Assembly (NCBI RefSeq): GCF_005795905.1
Contig: NZ_VAWE01000001.1
Span: 5,445,001-5,509,000, forward strand
Source: Streptomyces marianii
GTDB lineage: Bacteria; Actinomycetota; Actinomycetes; Streptomycetales; Streptomycetaceae
Length of the DNA: 64,000 nt
Direction of reading: 5' to 3'
The notes below the pieces were generated by a model, which did not search any database, was not told the origin of the DNA, and saw only the letters and a list, made by a program, of their open reading frames with translations. Positions 1 to 8,432 of this stretch are shown in pieces. Both the position numbers and the translations under genes were made by a program. Within the stretch, counting starts at the first letter, position 1. Each line of letters starts with the position of its first letter.

Positions 1-471
1 CGTGAGCTCGGGCGGGGCCATGAACCCCAGGTGCCGCACCAGGGCGGTCGACATGGCGCACTGGGTGGGCAGCCGCTCGCCCTGGATCAGGTCGTTGCCG
101 TACACGATGCCCGGCAGGCTCCGCAGGGCCTCGAGGTATGCCTTGTCCCAGCCCTTGGTGCGGGGCCGGTGGTCGTCGCCCATGAACCCCAGCGCGGCGG
201 GCGGCTCGTGGCCGTACGCGGCGCTCTGAGCGCCGCGATTGAGCGCGGACACCATCGTGCCCGGCGCCTGCTGCTCGGCCAGGCGCACGTCCCCGTACGC
301 GTCCTCGGCTGCCGCGCGGGCCAGCTGGTAGGCCTCGCGCTCCGGATCGTCGTCATCGATGACGAACAGCAGCTCGGTCTCCGCGGTGCACGTGTCCCGG
401 AAGGCCTCGGCCATCTGCTGCACGGTGTGCGGCCGGCCGCGGGACGGGACGATCACGAGGAGGTCAGGCAT
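1..471 (-). CDS. Glycosyltransferase-like phage protein, 3' end outside window
   Basis: The frame opens at ATG 471 and stays open to base 1, giving 157 codons without a stop. It begins MPDLLVIVPSRGRPHTVQ and carries an acidic IDDDDPE stretch near residue 40, then a GFMGDDHRPR segment; together these resemble the nucleotide-binding fold and metal-binding acidic motif of GT-A type glycosyltransferases. The start overlaps the end of the upstream gene by 8 bases, so the two are probably translationally coupled. The position just after the capsid gene suggests modification of a virion or host surface, which is inference. Function is not proven. Confidence 0.7.
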   Translation of the reverse strand, partial: MPDLLVIVPSRGRPHTVQQMAEAFRDTCTAETELLFVIDDDDPEREAYQLARAAAEDAYGDVRLAEQQAPGTMVSALNRGAQSAAYGHEPPAALGFMGDDHRPRTKGWDKAYLEALRSLPGIVYGNDLIQGERLPTQCAMSTALVRHLGFMAPPELT

Positions 472-1276
472 CGGCCACCTCCTTCAGCGGACCGGGCTCG
501 GCTCCGGCCGGTGGCTCAGGCGCGGGCGTGGGCACCGGGGCGTCCACCGGGACGGTGTAGTCCTCCGCGCCGATCCACACTTCCTTGTGGTGGGTGGTCT
601 TCACCCCGGTGTGGACGAACAGGGGGATCTGCAGCGTCGACAGGCGCCAGCAGAACGACAGGTCCTCCGACACCCACCGGCCGTCGGGGTACTTCACCGG
701 GTCGAACCAGGTGTCGCCGTGCTGGGCCCGCAGCTTCTCGGCCGCGGTGCGGTGGATGAGCAGGCAGGCCGCGCCCGTGCCGGCGACCTGCACCAGGGCG
801 TTGTCGGGGAACTCCCACCGGGTCGTGAACCCGATCTGCCCGTGCGGGTCCCTGGCGGGCATGTAGAGCGTCGGAACGGGCTTGAGGCGGCGCCCGCCCA
901 TGCCGTCCGCGCCCATCTCCCGCGCGGCGAAGCACAGGCCGCCGACGACCGGCCGCTCCGCCGGGTCGGCGGCCGCGACCAGGCGGTCCACGGTGTCGGC
1001 GTCGAACCCCATGTCGGTGTCGATGAACCAGAACCATTCGTGCGGCGTCTCGTCCAGCCACCGCCGTACGGCAAGGTTCCGCGACTCGACGAGGGCGCCC
1101 GTGCTGCACGAGATCATGTACGGGCCCTGAGTGCCCACGATCCGCCCGTTGTTGACCGCGTCGTACGCGGCCAGCCGCATGACCGACTCGTGCCACGAGT
1201 GGGAGACGGTGTGCGGGTGCAGATAGGCCATCTGCACCATGCCGTCGCCGGTGGCCGATGCGCTGGACTCACTCAC
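464..1276 (-). CDS. Glycosyltransferase family 2-like phage protein
   Basis: 270 residues. The N-terminal half contains an FWFIDTDMGFDADTV segment (about residue 80), a DxD-type acidic motif with preceding hydrophobic strand typical of GT-A enzymes, and later a WVSEDLSFCWR segment of the ED-type seen in family 2 catalytic regions. The C-terminus is proline-rich and low in complexity. It overlaps the small gene upstream by 8 bases and the partial glycosyltransferase-like gene downstream by 8 bases. Two such genes side by side behind a capsid gene suggest glycan decoration of the particle or of host teichoic material; this is inference. Confidence 0.7.
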   Translation of the reverse strand: MSESSASATGDGMVQMAYLHPHTVSHSWHESVMRLAAYDAVNNGRIVGTQGPYMISCSTGALVESRNLAVRRWLDETPHEWFWFIDTDMGFDADTVDRLVAAADPAERPVVGGLCFAAREMGADGMGGRRLKPVPTLYMPARDPHGQIGFTTRWEFPDNALVQVAGTGAACLLIHRTAAEKLRAQHGDTWFDPVKYPDGRWVSEDLSFCWRLSTLQIPLFVHTGVKTTHHKEVWIGAEDYTVPVDAPVPTPAPEPPAGAEPGPLKEVADA

Positions 1277-1631
1277 CAGACGACTCCTGCCCCGTGCCGT
1301 CGCCGCTCTGCTCCGCGGCCGCCGCGGCGTCGGACTCTGTCTTGCTGCCGCGGGGCTTGCTGCCGGACGGCTTCCGCCCGGACGACGGCTTGCTGGCCGC
1401 CCGGGGCGGCGTGACGCGCTGCTCGCCCGGCGCGCGGGTGGCGCGCTCGACGACCGGGGCGCCGCGGCCCGGCTTGGCCGGCATCTTGATGTCCGGTTCC
1501 GGCGACTCGGCCGTGAACAGGTCCGGCCGCTCCAGCGCCAGCGGGTGATCGTCCGCGATGGACTGGCCCGGGGACAGCACGGTCAGACCTCCGGACCAGC
1601 GCACGGCACCGGAGCAGTTGCTGTACTTCAT
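1269..1631 (-). CDS. Small phage head-region protein of unknown function
   Basis: 120 residues, starting MKYSNCSGAVRWSGG. The first half is compact and hydrophobic; the second half is a Lys/Pro/Ser-rich tail (many KPS and GSK steps), probably unstructured. No family is recognised. It sits 82 bases after the capsid gene and overlaps the glycosyltransferase-like gene by 8 bases, so it belongs to the head transcript. A capsid-accessory role would fit the position but nothing in the sequence proves it. Confidence 0.6.
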   Translation of the reverse strand: MKYSNCSGAVRWSGGLTVLSPGQSIADDHPLALERPDLFTAESPEPDIKMPAKPGRGAPVVERATRAPGEQRVTPPRAASKPSSGRKPSGSKPRGSKTESDAAAAAEQSGDGTGQESSGE

Positions 1632-1713
1632 GATCTTCTCCTCTCAGCCCAGGAGCGACCCGGGCCGCCACGCAGGCTGAGGTGCGTGGCGGCCCGGAGA
1701 AGGGGGATGTGCG

Positions 1714-3174
1714 TCAGGCAGACCGGTTGACGAGCAGCCGGAAGGCGTGGGGGTTGATGACGCCCGCGCCGACGCGCGCCCACGCGAACCATCCGCGCTG
1801 GCCGGTGGGCCTGTTGTTGGTGACGTCGAACAGCTGCGGGATGAACTCGACGGTCATGCCGGCGCGCTGGGCCACGAGGTAGCCCTTGAAGTCGCCGACC
1901 AGGAGCAGCGGCTGGGTGCCGGTGCCGGCGGGGTCGTCCTGCATGAAGTCGTTCATCGGGTACTCGCGCCCGAACAGCCGCGGGATCGCCTCCTGGGTGA
2001 TGTCCACGGTGAAGTTCGGGTCCGTGGTGCCCAGCTGGCGGATGGTGTTCTGGACGTCCGTGGACGACAGCCACGCCGTGGTGCCGCGCCGCCGGTACTT
2101 CTGCGGCAGCTGGTTCCACAGCCCGTAGATGTCCACGGCGCCGACGACGCCGGCGGTCGTGAGCTCGATGTTGGCCGGGTTGGTCGTGGCGTCGAGGGAC
2201 GAGACCAGACCGTTCGGCTCGTTGCTGCCGGAGGTGCCGGTGGTCAGCTTCTCCGCCAGCAGCTCGTCGTAGCCCTCGGCCAGCAGGTTGGACATCTGCT
2301 CGGCGAACCCGGGCCAGTCCTGCCCGATCTCGATCGAGAACGGGATGAAGCCGTCCGCGCGCCGGGTCACGACCTCGGGCTGCGCGATCGTCGGGGAGTT
2401 GTCCGTGGCCGCGGCGGCCTCGGCCTTGAACGACCACGACACACCAGCGCTGCTCAGGCCGCGCCACGTGTCGTTGGTGATTGTCTCCACGCGGGCCAGG
2501 CGGAGGATGTCGTTCTCGCTGCCCTGCGCCGTGAGGATGATCGTGGGGTCGATGAGCACCGGCACGGCGAAACCGCCCGACGCGTCGACACCGATGGACA
2601 TCGCACGCTTGATGAGCCCGACCTGCTCGATCGCGCGGGCCTCCTCCGGCGAGAACACCGGCGCCTGGCTCGCGGCGATCTTCTGGAACGCGCTGCGGTA
2701 GTGCGGGTTCTCGGTCGCCAGCATCAGGCGGCCGATGAGCTCACCGTTGGTGTCGCCGGTCTGGGTCCGCAGCAGCCGCTGCACGTGCGCCTTCTGGTCC
2801 GACTCGAGGTGCCGGCCGCCCTGCGAGGAGTCCACGACGGCCATCGACCGGTCGTAGACGGCGCGCCCGCTGAGGGTGCGCGGGTCCTCGCTGAACGGGT
2901 CCTGCTGCGGGGAGAACTGCGTGGAGCTCCACCGCTCCCGAGACTGCCGCAGGCGCTCGGTCCGCTCGAACGCGCGGACCTCCTGCTCGCGGAACTTCAG
3001 CTCTCCCTCGAGGTCGTCCCATGACCGCTGGGCGGACTCGTCGAGGTCACCGCCCTCGGCCTCCTGATCGAGGACCAGCATGTCCTCGTGGATCTGCTTG
3101 ACTCGCTCGCCAGCCGCCTTGAGGTCCTTCGACCGCTCGAACGTCGGCGTCTCGTCGTCCTTCTTCGGGGCCAT
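1714..3174 (-). CDS. HK97-family major capsid protein
   Basis: 486 residues. Residues 1-85 are highly charged and predicted coiled coil, matching the delta (scaffold-like) domain that HK97-type capsids carry before maturation. The shell domain opens at about residue 200 with GGFAVPVLIDPTII, the usual first strand of the family, and continues with a WRGLSSAGVSW segment and a QDWPGFAEQMSNLLAEGYDE helix. The prohead protease is encoded 7 bases upstream, as expected if the delta domain is removed during maturation. Length and order are ordinary for a siphophage head module. Confidence 0.93.
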   Translation of the reverse strand: MAPKKDDETPTFERSKDLKAAGERVKQIHEDMLVLDQEAEGGDLDESAQRSWDDLEGELKFREQEVRAFERTERLRQSRERWSSTQFSPQQDPFSEDPRTLSGRAVYDRSMAVVDSSQGGRHLESDQKAHVQRLLRTQTGDTNGELIGRLMLATENPHYRSAFQKIAASQAPVFSPEEARAIEQVGLIKRAMSIGVDASGGFAVPVLIDPTIILTAQGSENDILRLARVETITNDTWRGLSSAGVSWSFKAEAAAATDNSPTIAQPEVVTRRADGFIPFSIEIGQDWPGFAEQMSNLLAEGYDELLAEKLTTGTSGSNEPNGLVSSLDATTNPANIELTTAGVVGAVDIYGLWNQLPQKYRRRGTTAWLSSTDVQNTIRQLGTTDPNFTVDITQEAIPRLFGREYPMNDFMQDDPAGTGTQPLLLVGDFKGYLVAQRAGMTVEFIPQLFDVTNNRPTGQRGWFAWARVGAGVINPHAFRLLVNRSA

Positions 3175-3181
3175 CGCTGAC

Positions 3182-4012
3182 TCACCCTTCCCTTACGCCA
3201 AGAACCGTCATGCGACGACGTCGTGCCGCCGCGGAGAGTCCGTTGACGTGGCGGGCCGGTGAGCCACCGGGTGCCGGGGTCAGCGGTTCGGGCTTGTCTG
3301 CAGGAGCCGCGGGCCCGCCGTCGAGCGGGGTGCGGAGGCCGTGCATAGCCCGGAATGCTGCGAACGAGCGTACAAGCTCGTTGTGCTGGTCGTCGTCTCG
3401 CTCGGACAGGGCATCCATCAGCCAGTCCACGCCGGACCGCAGTCCGGCGGTCGCGTCCGGGTTCGCCGGCCACGTGACGGGCCCGGCCTCGAACAGCTTC
3501 ACCTCGGTGATGGTCCGCTCGGGGATGCCCTCCGGGTTGTCGTCAGACGCCTCGGGATCGTGGTTCCACTCGTCCCGGACGACCTCGAACATGAACGAGC
3601 TGCCGTAGGCGCCGGCGCGCAGACCCGGGATGAGGTCCCGGTTGTACGAGGTGTCCAGCAGCGGGACCTCCATGTACGGCGACGACTCCCGCTCCTCGAG
3701 GACGTTCGCCACACCGAGGACCTTCTGGTCGATCTGCATGTCCCGGCCGTGGTTGAACAGCACCTTCACCCCAGCCGGCCCCTGCGACTTGATCGTCCGC
3801 TTGAACGCGCCGCGCTTGGTGCGCTCGAGGAACCGGCCCTCCCACCACGAGTCGATCTCGTACCAGGTGTCGAACCGGGAGAACTCCACGGTCATGACCG
3901 GCATGACCTCGTCGTCGGTGTTCGCTTCGTCGGCGGGCTCGCCGTCGGCCCGGGCCAGCCGGGGCGCCATCACGGCGCCACGGATCAGTCGAAGTCCGCG
4001 GATCGCGGTCAT
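3182..4012 (-). CDS. HK97-family prohead (maturation) protease
   Basis: 276 residues. The frame is open far upstream into the portal gene; the ATG at 4012 is chosen because it follows the portal stop by 2 bases and has a GGAG ribosome site. The fold is that of peptidase family U35: a VKVLFNHGRDMQ segment with the candidate catalytic His at 88, and an AYGSSFMFEV segment with the candidate Ser near 138-139. The Pro/Gly-rich C-terminus is likely self-cleaved in the family. It would trim the capsid delta domain during head assembly. Confidence 0.9.
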   Translation of the reverse strand: MTAIRGLRLIRGAVMAPRLARADGEPADEANTDDEVMPVMTVEFSRFDTWYEIDSWWEGRFLERTKRGAFKRTIKSQGPAGVKVLFNHGRDMQIDQKVLGVANVLEERESSPYMEVPLLDTSYNRDLIPGLRAGAYGSSFMFEVVRDEWNHDPEASDDNPEGIPERTITEVKLFEAGPVTWPANPDATAGLRSGVDWLMDALSERDDDQHNELVRSFAAFRAMHGLRTPLDGGPAAPADKPEPLTPAPGGSPARHVNGLSAAARRRRMTVLGVREG

Positions 4013-4014
4013 GG

Positions 4015-5211
4015 TCACTCCTCCTGCTCGGGATCGTCCTCGGCCGGTTCCGTATCGCCCGCGGCCGGGCCGGGCGTGAACGGTGCGTCGCCCCACGCGA
4101 CGGGGGGCCTGTCCTCCAGCGCCCGCACCTCGTTGATCGTTTCCCAGTTGCTTCCGAGGGCCGAGGCGTGCGCGAGGTACCGCTGCATGGTGTTCGTCTC
4201 CAGCAGCGCGTCCCGATTGAGCTTCACGTACTGGGGCCGCGGCAGGAACTGAGACAGGAACCTCTCGGTGCGGCGGACCCACTTGCCCACCGCGTACTTC
4301 AGCAGGCTGATGTCCCGGTCGACGATGTTCGAGTACGTCATCGATCCGGAGCCGTAGCCGAGGATCTCCGCGATGCCCGGGCCGAAGATCCGAGCGCACT
4401 CCGCCTGGCTGTACTTCTGGGTCTCCAGGAACTGGCTCTCCTCGGGTGCGATCTGCAGGGGCCTGTAGTCCCAGCCCTTGCCGAACACCACCGGCTCCCG
4501 GGTGCCGCGCAGCGCCGCCATGAACTTCTGCTTCACCTTGGCGGCCTGGTCCTCGTCGAGGTTCGACTCGGAGTTGACCAGCAGCGCGTTCGGGTGCGCG
4601 CCGTCCTGGAACCACTGGAGCCCGAACTTGGTCGACGTCAGGGACAGCCCGATGGTGGACGCCACCAGCTGGATCGGGGAGAGGCCCTTCACCACGCCAG
4701 CGACCGGGTTCACCCGGCGGTGGACGAACTGGCCGCTGGGGATCGTGGATCCGTTGACGAGCCAGTGCACCTCGCCGTCCTCCACCGATCCGGACACCTT
4801 GTCCGGATGAAAGAGCTCCACCTGCTGCAGGAAGCCGGCGGTTGCGCGCTGCAGCTCCTCGCCGTACACGTTGCCCCGCAGCAGCCACGACATGACGCAC
4901 CGGTAGACCCAGTCCTCCCGGCCGTATCCGGATCCGTCCGGATCCTCCAACCACCACGGAGTCGCGAGCTCCTTTCGGTCCGGTCCCTTGCCGCGGAACA
5001 CGTCCGCCGGCAGTTCGCTCACGATGGAGGCGATCAGGTCGGTGGCCGCGTACACGGCGACCGACTGCAGCGAGGACTCCGCCGCCGACAGGTCGACGTG
5101 CGCGTAGCCGCTGCTCCCCTTCAGCTGCGCCAGCACCTGGTCCAGCGGAAGCGCCGGGAAGTTCCGACGCTCGGGTGCCCGAGCCGCACGGCCCCGCCTG
5201 AACACGCTCAC
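4015..5211 (-). CDS. Phage portal protein (HK97/SPP1-type)
   Basis: 398 residues from a GTG at 5211 that overlaps the stop of the small membrane protein by 4 bases (GTGA). Typical portal signatures are present: an early AAVYAATDLIASIVSELP helix, GYGREDWVYRCVMSWLLRGN, a GLSPIQLVASTIG segment and an EILGYGSGSMTYSN loop. The acidic C-terminal tail (DTEPAEDDPEQEE) is commonly disordered. It forms the ring through which the terminase packages DNA and sits between terminase and protease in the conventional order. In-frame codons continue upstream, but they lie over the neighbouring gene. Confidence 0.92.
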   Translation of the reverse strand: MSVFRRGRAARAPERRNFPALPLDQVLAQLKGSSGYAHVDLSAAESSLQSVAVYAATDLIASIVSELPADVFRGKGPDRKELATPWWLEDPDGSGYGREDWVYRCVMSWLLRGNVYGEELQRATAGFLQQVELFHPDKVSGSVEDGEVHWLVNGSTIPSGQFVHRRVNPVAGVVKGLSPIQLVASTIGLSLTSTKFGLQWFQDGAHPNALLVNSESNLDEDQAAKVKQKFMAALRGTREPVVFGKGWDYRPLQIAPEESQFLETQKYSQAECARIFGPGIAEILGYGSGSMTYSNIVDRDISLLKYAVGKWVRRTERFLSQFLPRPQYVKLNRDALLETNTMQRYLAHASALGSNWETINEVRALEDRPPVAWGDAPFTPGPAAGDTEPAEDDPEQEE

Positions 5212-5399
5212 GGCATCCTCCGATCCAGCAGCAGTAGGAAGGCCCCCGCCGTGACGAAGCCGAGAGGCTGCCATGCCAGCCACAGCCCGTACGACACCAG
5301 CGCCGCGCCGCCGACGCCGGGCAGGACCCGGGCCGTCATGCCGGCGAGCACGGCCAGGCGCTCCGTGGCCTTGCCCGCCCACGTCCGCGCGGCCTTCAC
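5208..5399 (-). CDS. Small phage membrane protein between terminase and portal
   Basis: 63 residues beginning at a GTG that overlaps the terminase stop (GTG at 5399, TGA at 5398-5396). After an amphipathic start (KAARTWAGKATERL) there are two short hydrophobic stretches, about residues 15-36 and 41-58, ending in RRMP. The stop shares bases with the portal GTG. The one-base and four-base couplings on both sides argue that it is a real gene. Function unknown; a membrane or head-neck role is only a guess. Confidence 0.65.
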   Translation of the reverse strand: MKAARTWAGKATERLAVLAGMTARVLPGVGGAALVSYGLWLAWQPLGFVTAGAFLLLLDRRMP

Positions 5400-6940
5400 C
5401 AGACGTTGGCCACCGGGTCGTAGTCGACGTCCACGAGCGGCCCCTTGTTGAGCAGCGCCCACCGCGCCTCGATCACGGCGACGAAGGGGGCGACGTCGCG
5501 CAGTGAGGCGGTGCGGTCCAGCGTCCATGCGTCTCCCACTCGTCGTGACCTCGCGCCGTTCACCGCGGCGGTCAGCGGCACCTGGTCCAGGTGCACGGCT
5601 GTGCCCTGCGTCATGGCGTCGGCCATCTGCCCGCACGCCTCCACGAGGTCGTTCGTCCTCATCACAGCCAGGTGGCCGCGGTGCGGCTTGCTCTTGTCCT
5701 CGGGCACCGTGATGCCCGCGGCGACGATGTCGTCGATGAGCGACCCGGCCGGCGAACCGGACGAGGCGATCGCCACCACGAGCGGCTGCCACAGCTTGTG
5801 CAGCCGCGTCAGGGCGGGCACGACCCAGTCCGTACCGGGGCGCCGGTCCATGACCTCCACGTGCACGCGGCCATCCAGCCGCCGCACTGCCATGGCGATG
5901 GTCGCCTGGCTGCGGTCCTGCGATACGTCCACCGCGAACGCCATCGGGCCGACGGGCTTGGACAGCTGATCGGCCAGGCCGGGCCACTTGGCCTTGGGCA
6001 CGTTCGGGTCCGCTGGCGGCGACTGCTTCCGCGTTCGGTTCAGATACGCCCGGTCGAACTCGGCCGGGTCCAGCGTCTCGAGCTCGGCGCGGATCGTCTC
6101 CTCTGTCACCGTGTAGCCGAGCGCGGGCAGAGTCGCCCACCATGTCGCCGGGTCGTCCCGCGGCATGTCCTCCGGGGCGAACCACTCGAAGTACGCGGTA
6201 CGGCCGTGCACCCCGGTGCGCCACAGCTGCTCGATCAACTCCCGGCCAGCCGTGCGCTTCTTGTTCAGGAACACGGACTTGTCCGTGCCGCCGGCGGACG
6301 CCCACCACAGCTGCGCCAGGGGCCGGGTCAGCATGGCCGGGCTGAACGCCTGCTCGAGGCGGTCATCCTCGTGCGCGAACGCCTCGTCGATGACGCCCAG
6401 GTCCAACGGCGGGCCGTGGCCTGCCTTCTCTGTGTTCGAGGTGATGCCGATGCGCGAGCGGGTGGCCCGACTGATGATCGCCTCGTGGCCGTTCTGCTTG
6501 CGGGCCACGAACCGGCGCGCGATCCGGGACGCCTCGATCGTGGCCCAGAACTCGTCCTCCCACCGCTCCCGCGCCATGCTCCGGGTCTGCGCCGCGTAGA
6601 CGATGCGCTGCCGCTTGTAGGCAGACGCGCGGTGAACCTTCACGGCGAGCAGGCCCTGGGTCTTGCCCTGCTGCCGGGGGACGCTGAGGCCCACGTTGCG
6701 GTAGGCGAACACACCGGTGGCCGGATCGATCTCCAGCGCGACGTCCCACACGTACCGCTGCCACGGCATCGGCGTGAAGCCGAGCGCCGTCATCACGCGG
6801 GCGACCTTGCCACCGAGCGTCGGGAACTCCGGCCGGCGCGGAGTGCCCCACATCGGCGGACACTCCAGCCCGTACAGCTCACGGCACTGCTCGACGAACT
6901 CAGTCGGGGGACGCCAAGTCGTCTCCGAGTTCGTCGTCAT
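5396..6940 (-). CDS. Phage terminase large subunit
   Basis: 514 residues from ATG 6940; codons further upstream in this frame are Arg/Pro-rich and overlie the XRE-like gene. ATPase: Walker A variant PRQQGKT at residues 88-94, Walker B LGVIDEAF with acidic pair 185-186. The nuclease half begins near residue 335 (AFAVDVSQDRSQ, Asp 338), with acidic and basic residues in the C-terminal part. It cuts concatemers and drives DNA into the portal. No conventional small subunit is recognised; the gene directly upstream, which overlaps by 41 bases, encodes an XRE-type HTH protein that may fill that place. Confidence 0.93.
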   Translation of the reverse strand: MTTNSETTWRPPTEFVEQCRELYGLECPPMWGTPRRPEFPTLGGKVARVMTALGFTPMPWQRYVWDVALEIDPATGVFAYRNVGLSVPRQQGKTQGLLAVKVHRASAYKRQRIVYAAQTRSMARERWEDEFWATIEASRIARRFVARKQNGHEAIISRATRSRIGITSNTEKAGHGPPLDLGVIDEAFAHEDDRLEQAFSPAMLTRPLAQLWWASAGGTDKSVFLNKKRTAGRELIEQLWRTGVHGRTAYFEWFAPEDMPRDDPATWWATLPALGYTVTEETIRAELETLDPAEFDRAYLNRTRKQSPPADPNVPKAKWPGLADQLSKPVGPMAFAVDVSQDRSQATIAMAVRRLDGRVHVEVMDRRPGTDWVVPALTRLHKLWQPLVVAIASSGSPAGSLIDDIVAAGITVPEDKSKPHRGHLAVMRTNDLVEACGQMADAMTQGTAVHLDQVPLTAAVNGARSRRVGDAWTLDRTASLRDVAPFVAVIEARWALLNKGPLVDVDYDPVANVW

Positions 6941-7448
6941 GCAGCGGCTCCTCCGGCGCCAGGGCCCGGAGCTCCTTGAGCACCTCGCGTAGCTCCTTGG
7001 CCAGTGAGTGGAGGGACGTGCCGGGGAGCGCGACCGGGGCGTCGATCTCGGTAGCCAGGCGTACGGCAACGGCGGCCAGAGTCGGCGCCATCCCGTCCAG
7101 GGCCTCGAGGTCCCCGAGCGCCTCGATGTCCTCCGTGACGCGCGCCCGCACGGAGCCCCGGCGCGAGGCCTCGTGGGCGTCGGCGAACGGATCGCGCTCG
7201 TCCTCGTCCAGCAGCACGGCGGGGGAGACCTCGAGCGCCGCGGCGAGCGCCACCAGGTCGTCGACGTCAACCCGCCGGGCAGCGGTCTCCACCTTGCCGA
7301 GCACCGAGGGACTCATCGGGCGGCCGGCGTCCGTCACACGCTGCGCGAGGGCGCGCTGGTCCCAGCCTCGGCGCTGACGGAGCGCGGTGACCTGGGAGGC
7401 CACCCGTCCGCCAGCCTCGCCAATCTCGACGGGGCGAGCCGCCATCAT
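6900..7448 (-). CDS. XRE-type HTH protein at the small-terminase position
   Basis: 182 residues. Residues 15-75 form a Cro/C1-type helix-turn-helix (RQRRGWDQRALAQRVTDAG followed by SPSVLGKVETAARRVD), and the rest is Glu/Leu-rich helix. DNA-binding proteins at this position are often small terminase subunits that recognise the packaging site, but XRE domains are also regulators, so the role is undecided. The end overlaps the terminase gene by 41 bases, which implies joint expression. About 180 bases without a gene lie upstream and hold a plausible promoter area. Confidence 0.75.
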   Translation of the reverse strand: MMAARPVEIGEAGGRVASQVTALRQRRGWDQRALAQRVTDAGRPMSPSVLGKVETAARRVDVDDLVALAAALEVSPAVLLDEDERDPFADAHEASRRGSVRARVTEDIEALGDLEALDGMAPTLAAVAVRLATEIDAPVALPGTSLHSLAKELREVLKELRALAPEEPLHDDELGDDLASPD

Positions 7449-7631
7449 CGCCTCCTCTATACGGCGAGGGCCGGTCCGCGATCATCGCGGCCGCCTGGCC
7501 GGCCCGGGGAGAGAAAAAGGAAAGGTGGGCGCGGGGCTGGGAAGCCGATCTCCCCAAAGATCGGAGCCGTCCGGAGCCCGGCCCAGACCGAGATCACTCC
7601 CAGATTGGGAGGATCAATGCAGGTCAGACGC

Positions 7632-8075
7632 CTAGTGAGCGAGCCCATCCCTGGTCAACGCGGGCGAGGCGGCGGACCTCAGCCTCGACGGCGTGGCGCA
7701 GCTGGGGGCGCGGAGGGCAGCCTCCAGCCAGCCGGCCGGGGGCTGCTCGCCGGGCGGCGTCCAGCCCAGCGTGACCAGTGCGGCCGCGGTCCCTTCCGGG
7801 ACGATGACCTGGGCTTGGCCGTCCATGGTGACCTCGTCGAGGCGCAGCTCGAGGACCAGGTGCGGGGTCATGTCGACGCTGGCGGACAGGCGCAGCCCGA
7901 CGGTCGCGTGGCTGACGTCCTGGCCGTCTACCTCGACTGAGCCGTGGGGGCCGTTCAGGTGGAGGCGTGCTGTGCGCCCTGGGTTCGCGATTGATGCGCT
8001 GGCTGGTCCGGCCGGTGGGGTGGCGGGCTTGGCTTCTTGCATGCGCTCGCGCTGCTTGGGCGTGGGGTAGCTCAT
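7632..8075 (-). CDS. Phage protein of unknown function
   Basis: 147 residues. Residues 30-105 look like a compact beta-rich domain (RTARLHLNGPHGSVEVDGQDVS, LVLELRLDEVTMDGQAQVIV), while the N-terminus is Pro/Ala-rich and the C-terminus basic. It starts 13 bases after the HNH gene ends and is probably co-transcribed with it. No family is recognised. A head accessory or DNA-packaging role would suit the neighbourhood but is unsupported. Confidence 0.6.
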   Translation of the reverse strand: MSYPTPKQRERMQEAKPATPPAGPASASIANPGRTARLHLNGPHGSVEVDGQDVSHATVGLRLSASVDMTPHLVLELRLDEVTMDGQAQVIVPEGTAAALVTLGWTPPGEQPPAGWLEAALRAPSCATPSRLRSAASPALTRDGLAH

Positions 8076-8088
8076 GGGTGCCTCCTCA

Positions 8089-8391
8089 TCAGGGGCCGGC
8101 GTACCAGTCGCGTGAGGTGACCAGCCGGAGCACCTCGGAGAGTGGCCGGTTGCCCTTGTCGTTGTTGCACTTGCGCAGGCAGACCGGGCATCCGTCGACG
8201 CCGTGGATGGGGGCGAGGTTGTCGGGGTCCAGCTCTGCGCCGCCGCGGCTTACGGCGTGGATGTGGTCGACGGCCTGTGAGCCGGGGTGGCCGCACATGA
8301 GGCAGACGTCGGACTCGGCCAGGATGCGGGCGCGCAGCTTGCGGTAGGCGTACGAGGTGAGGTCTGCGCGGCCTGCCACCCGCACCTCCAA
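8089..8391 (-). CDS. HNH endonuclease
   Basis: 100 residues. Two Cys pairs (CLMC near 30 and CPVC/C near 70-75) frame a beta-beta-alpha-metal core: VDHIHAVSRGGAELDPDNLAPIHG then CNNDKGNR. The DH pair and the terminal N-K-G-N fit HNH family catalytic and structural positions. HNH proteins encoded next to terminase genes are known to support cleavage at packaging sites in HK97-like phages, so a packaging role is likely, though a homing-type nuclease cannot be excluded. It is read divergently from the membrane-protein gene 41 bases away. Confidence 0.85.
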   Translation of the reverse strand: MEVRVAGRADLTSYAYRKLRARILAESDVCLMCGHPGSQAVDHIHAVSRGGAELDPDNLAPIHGVDGCPVCLRKCNNDKGNRPLSEVLRLVTSRDWYAGP

Positions 8392-8432
8392 AGCTGTGAC
8401 GTGACCGGGGAACGCCTGCTACATACGGGGTC

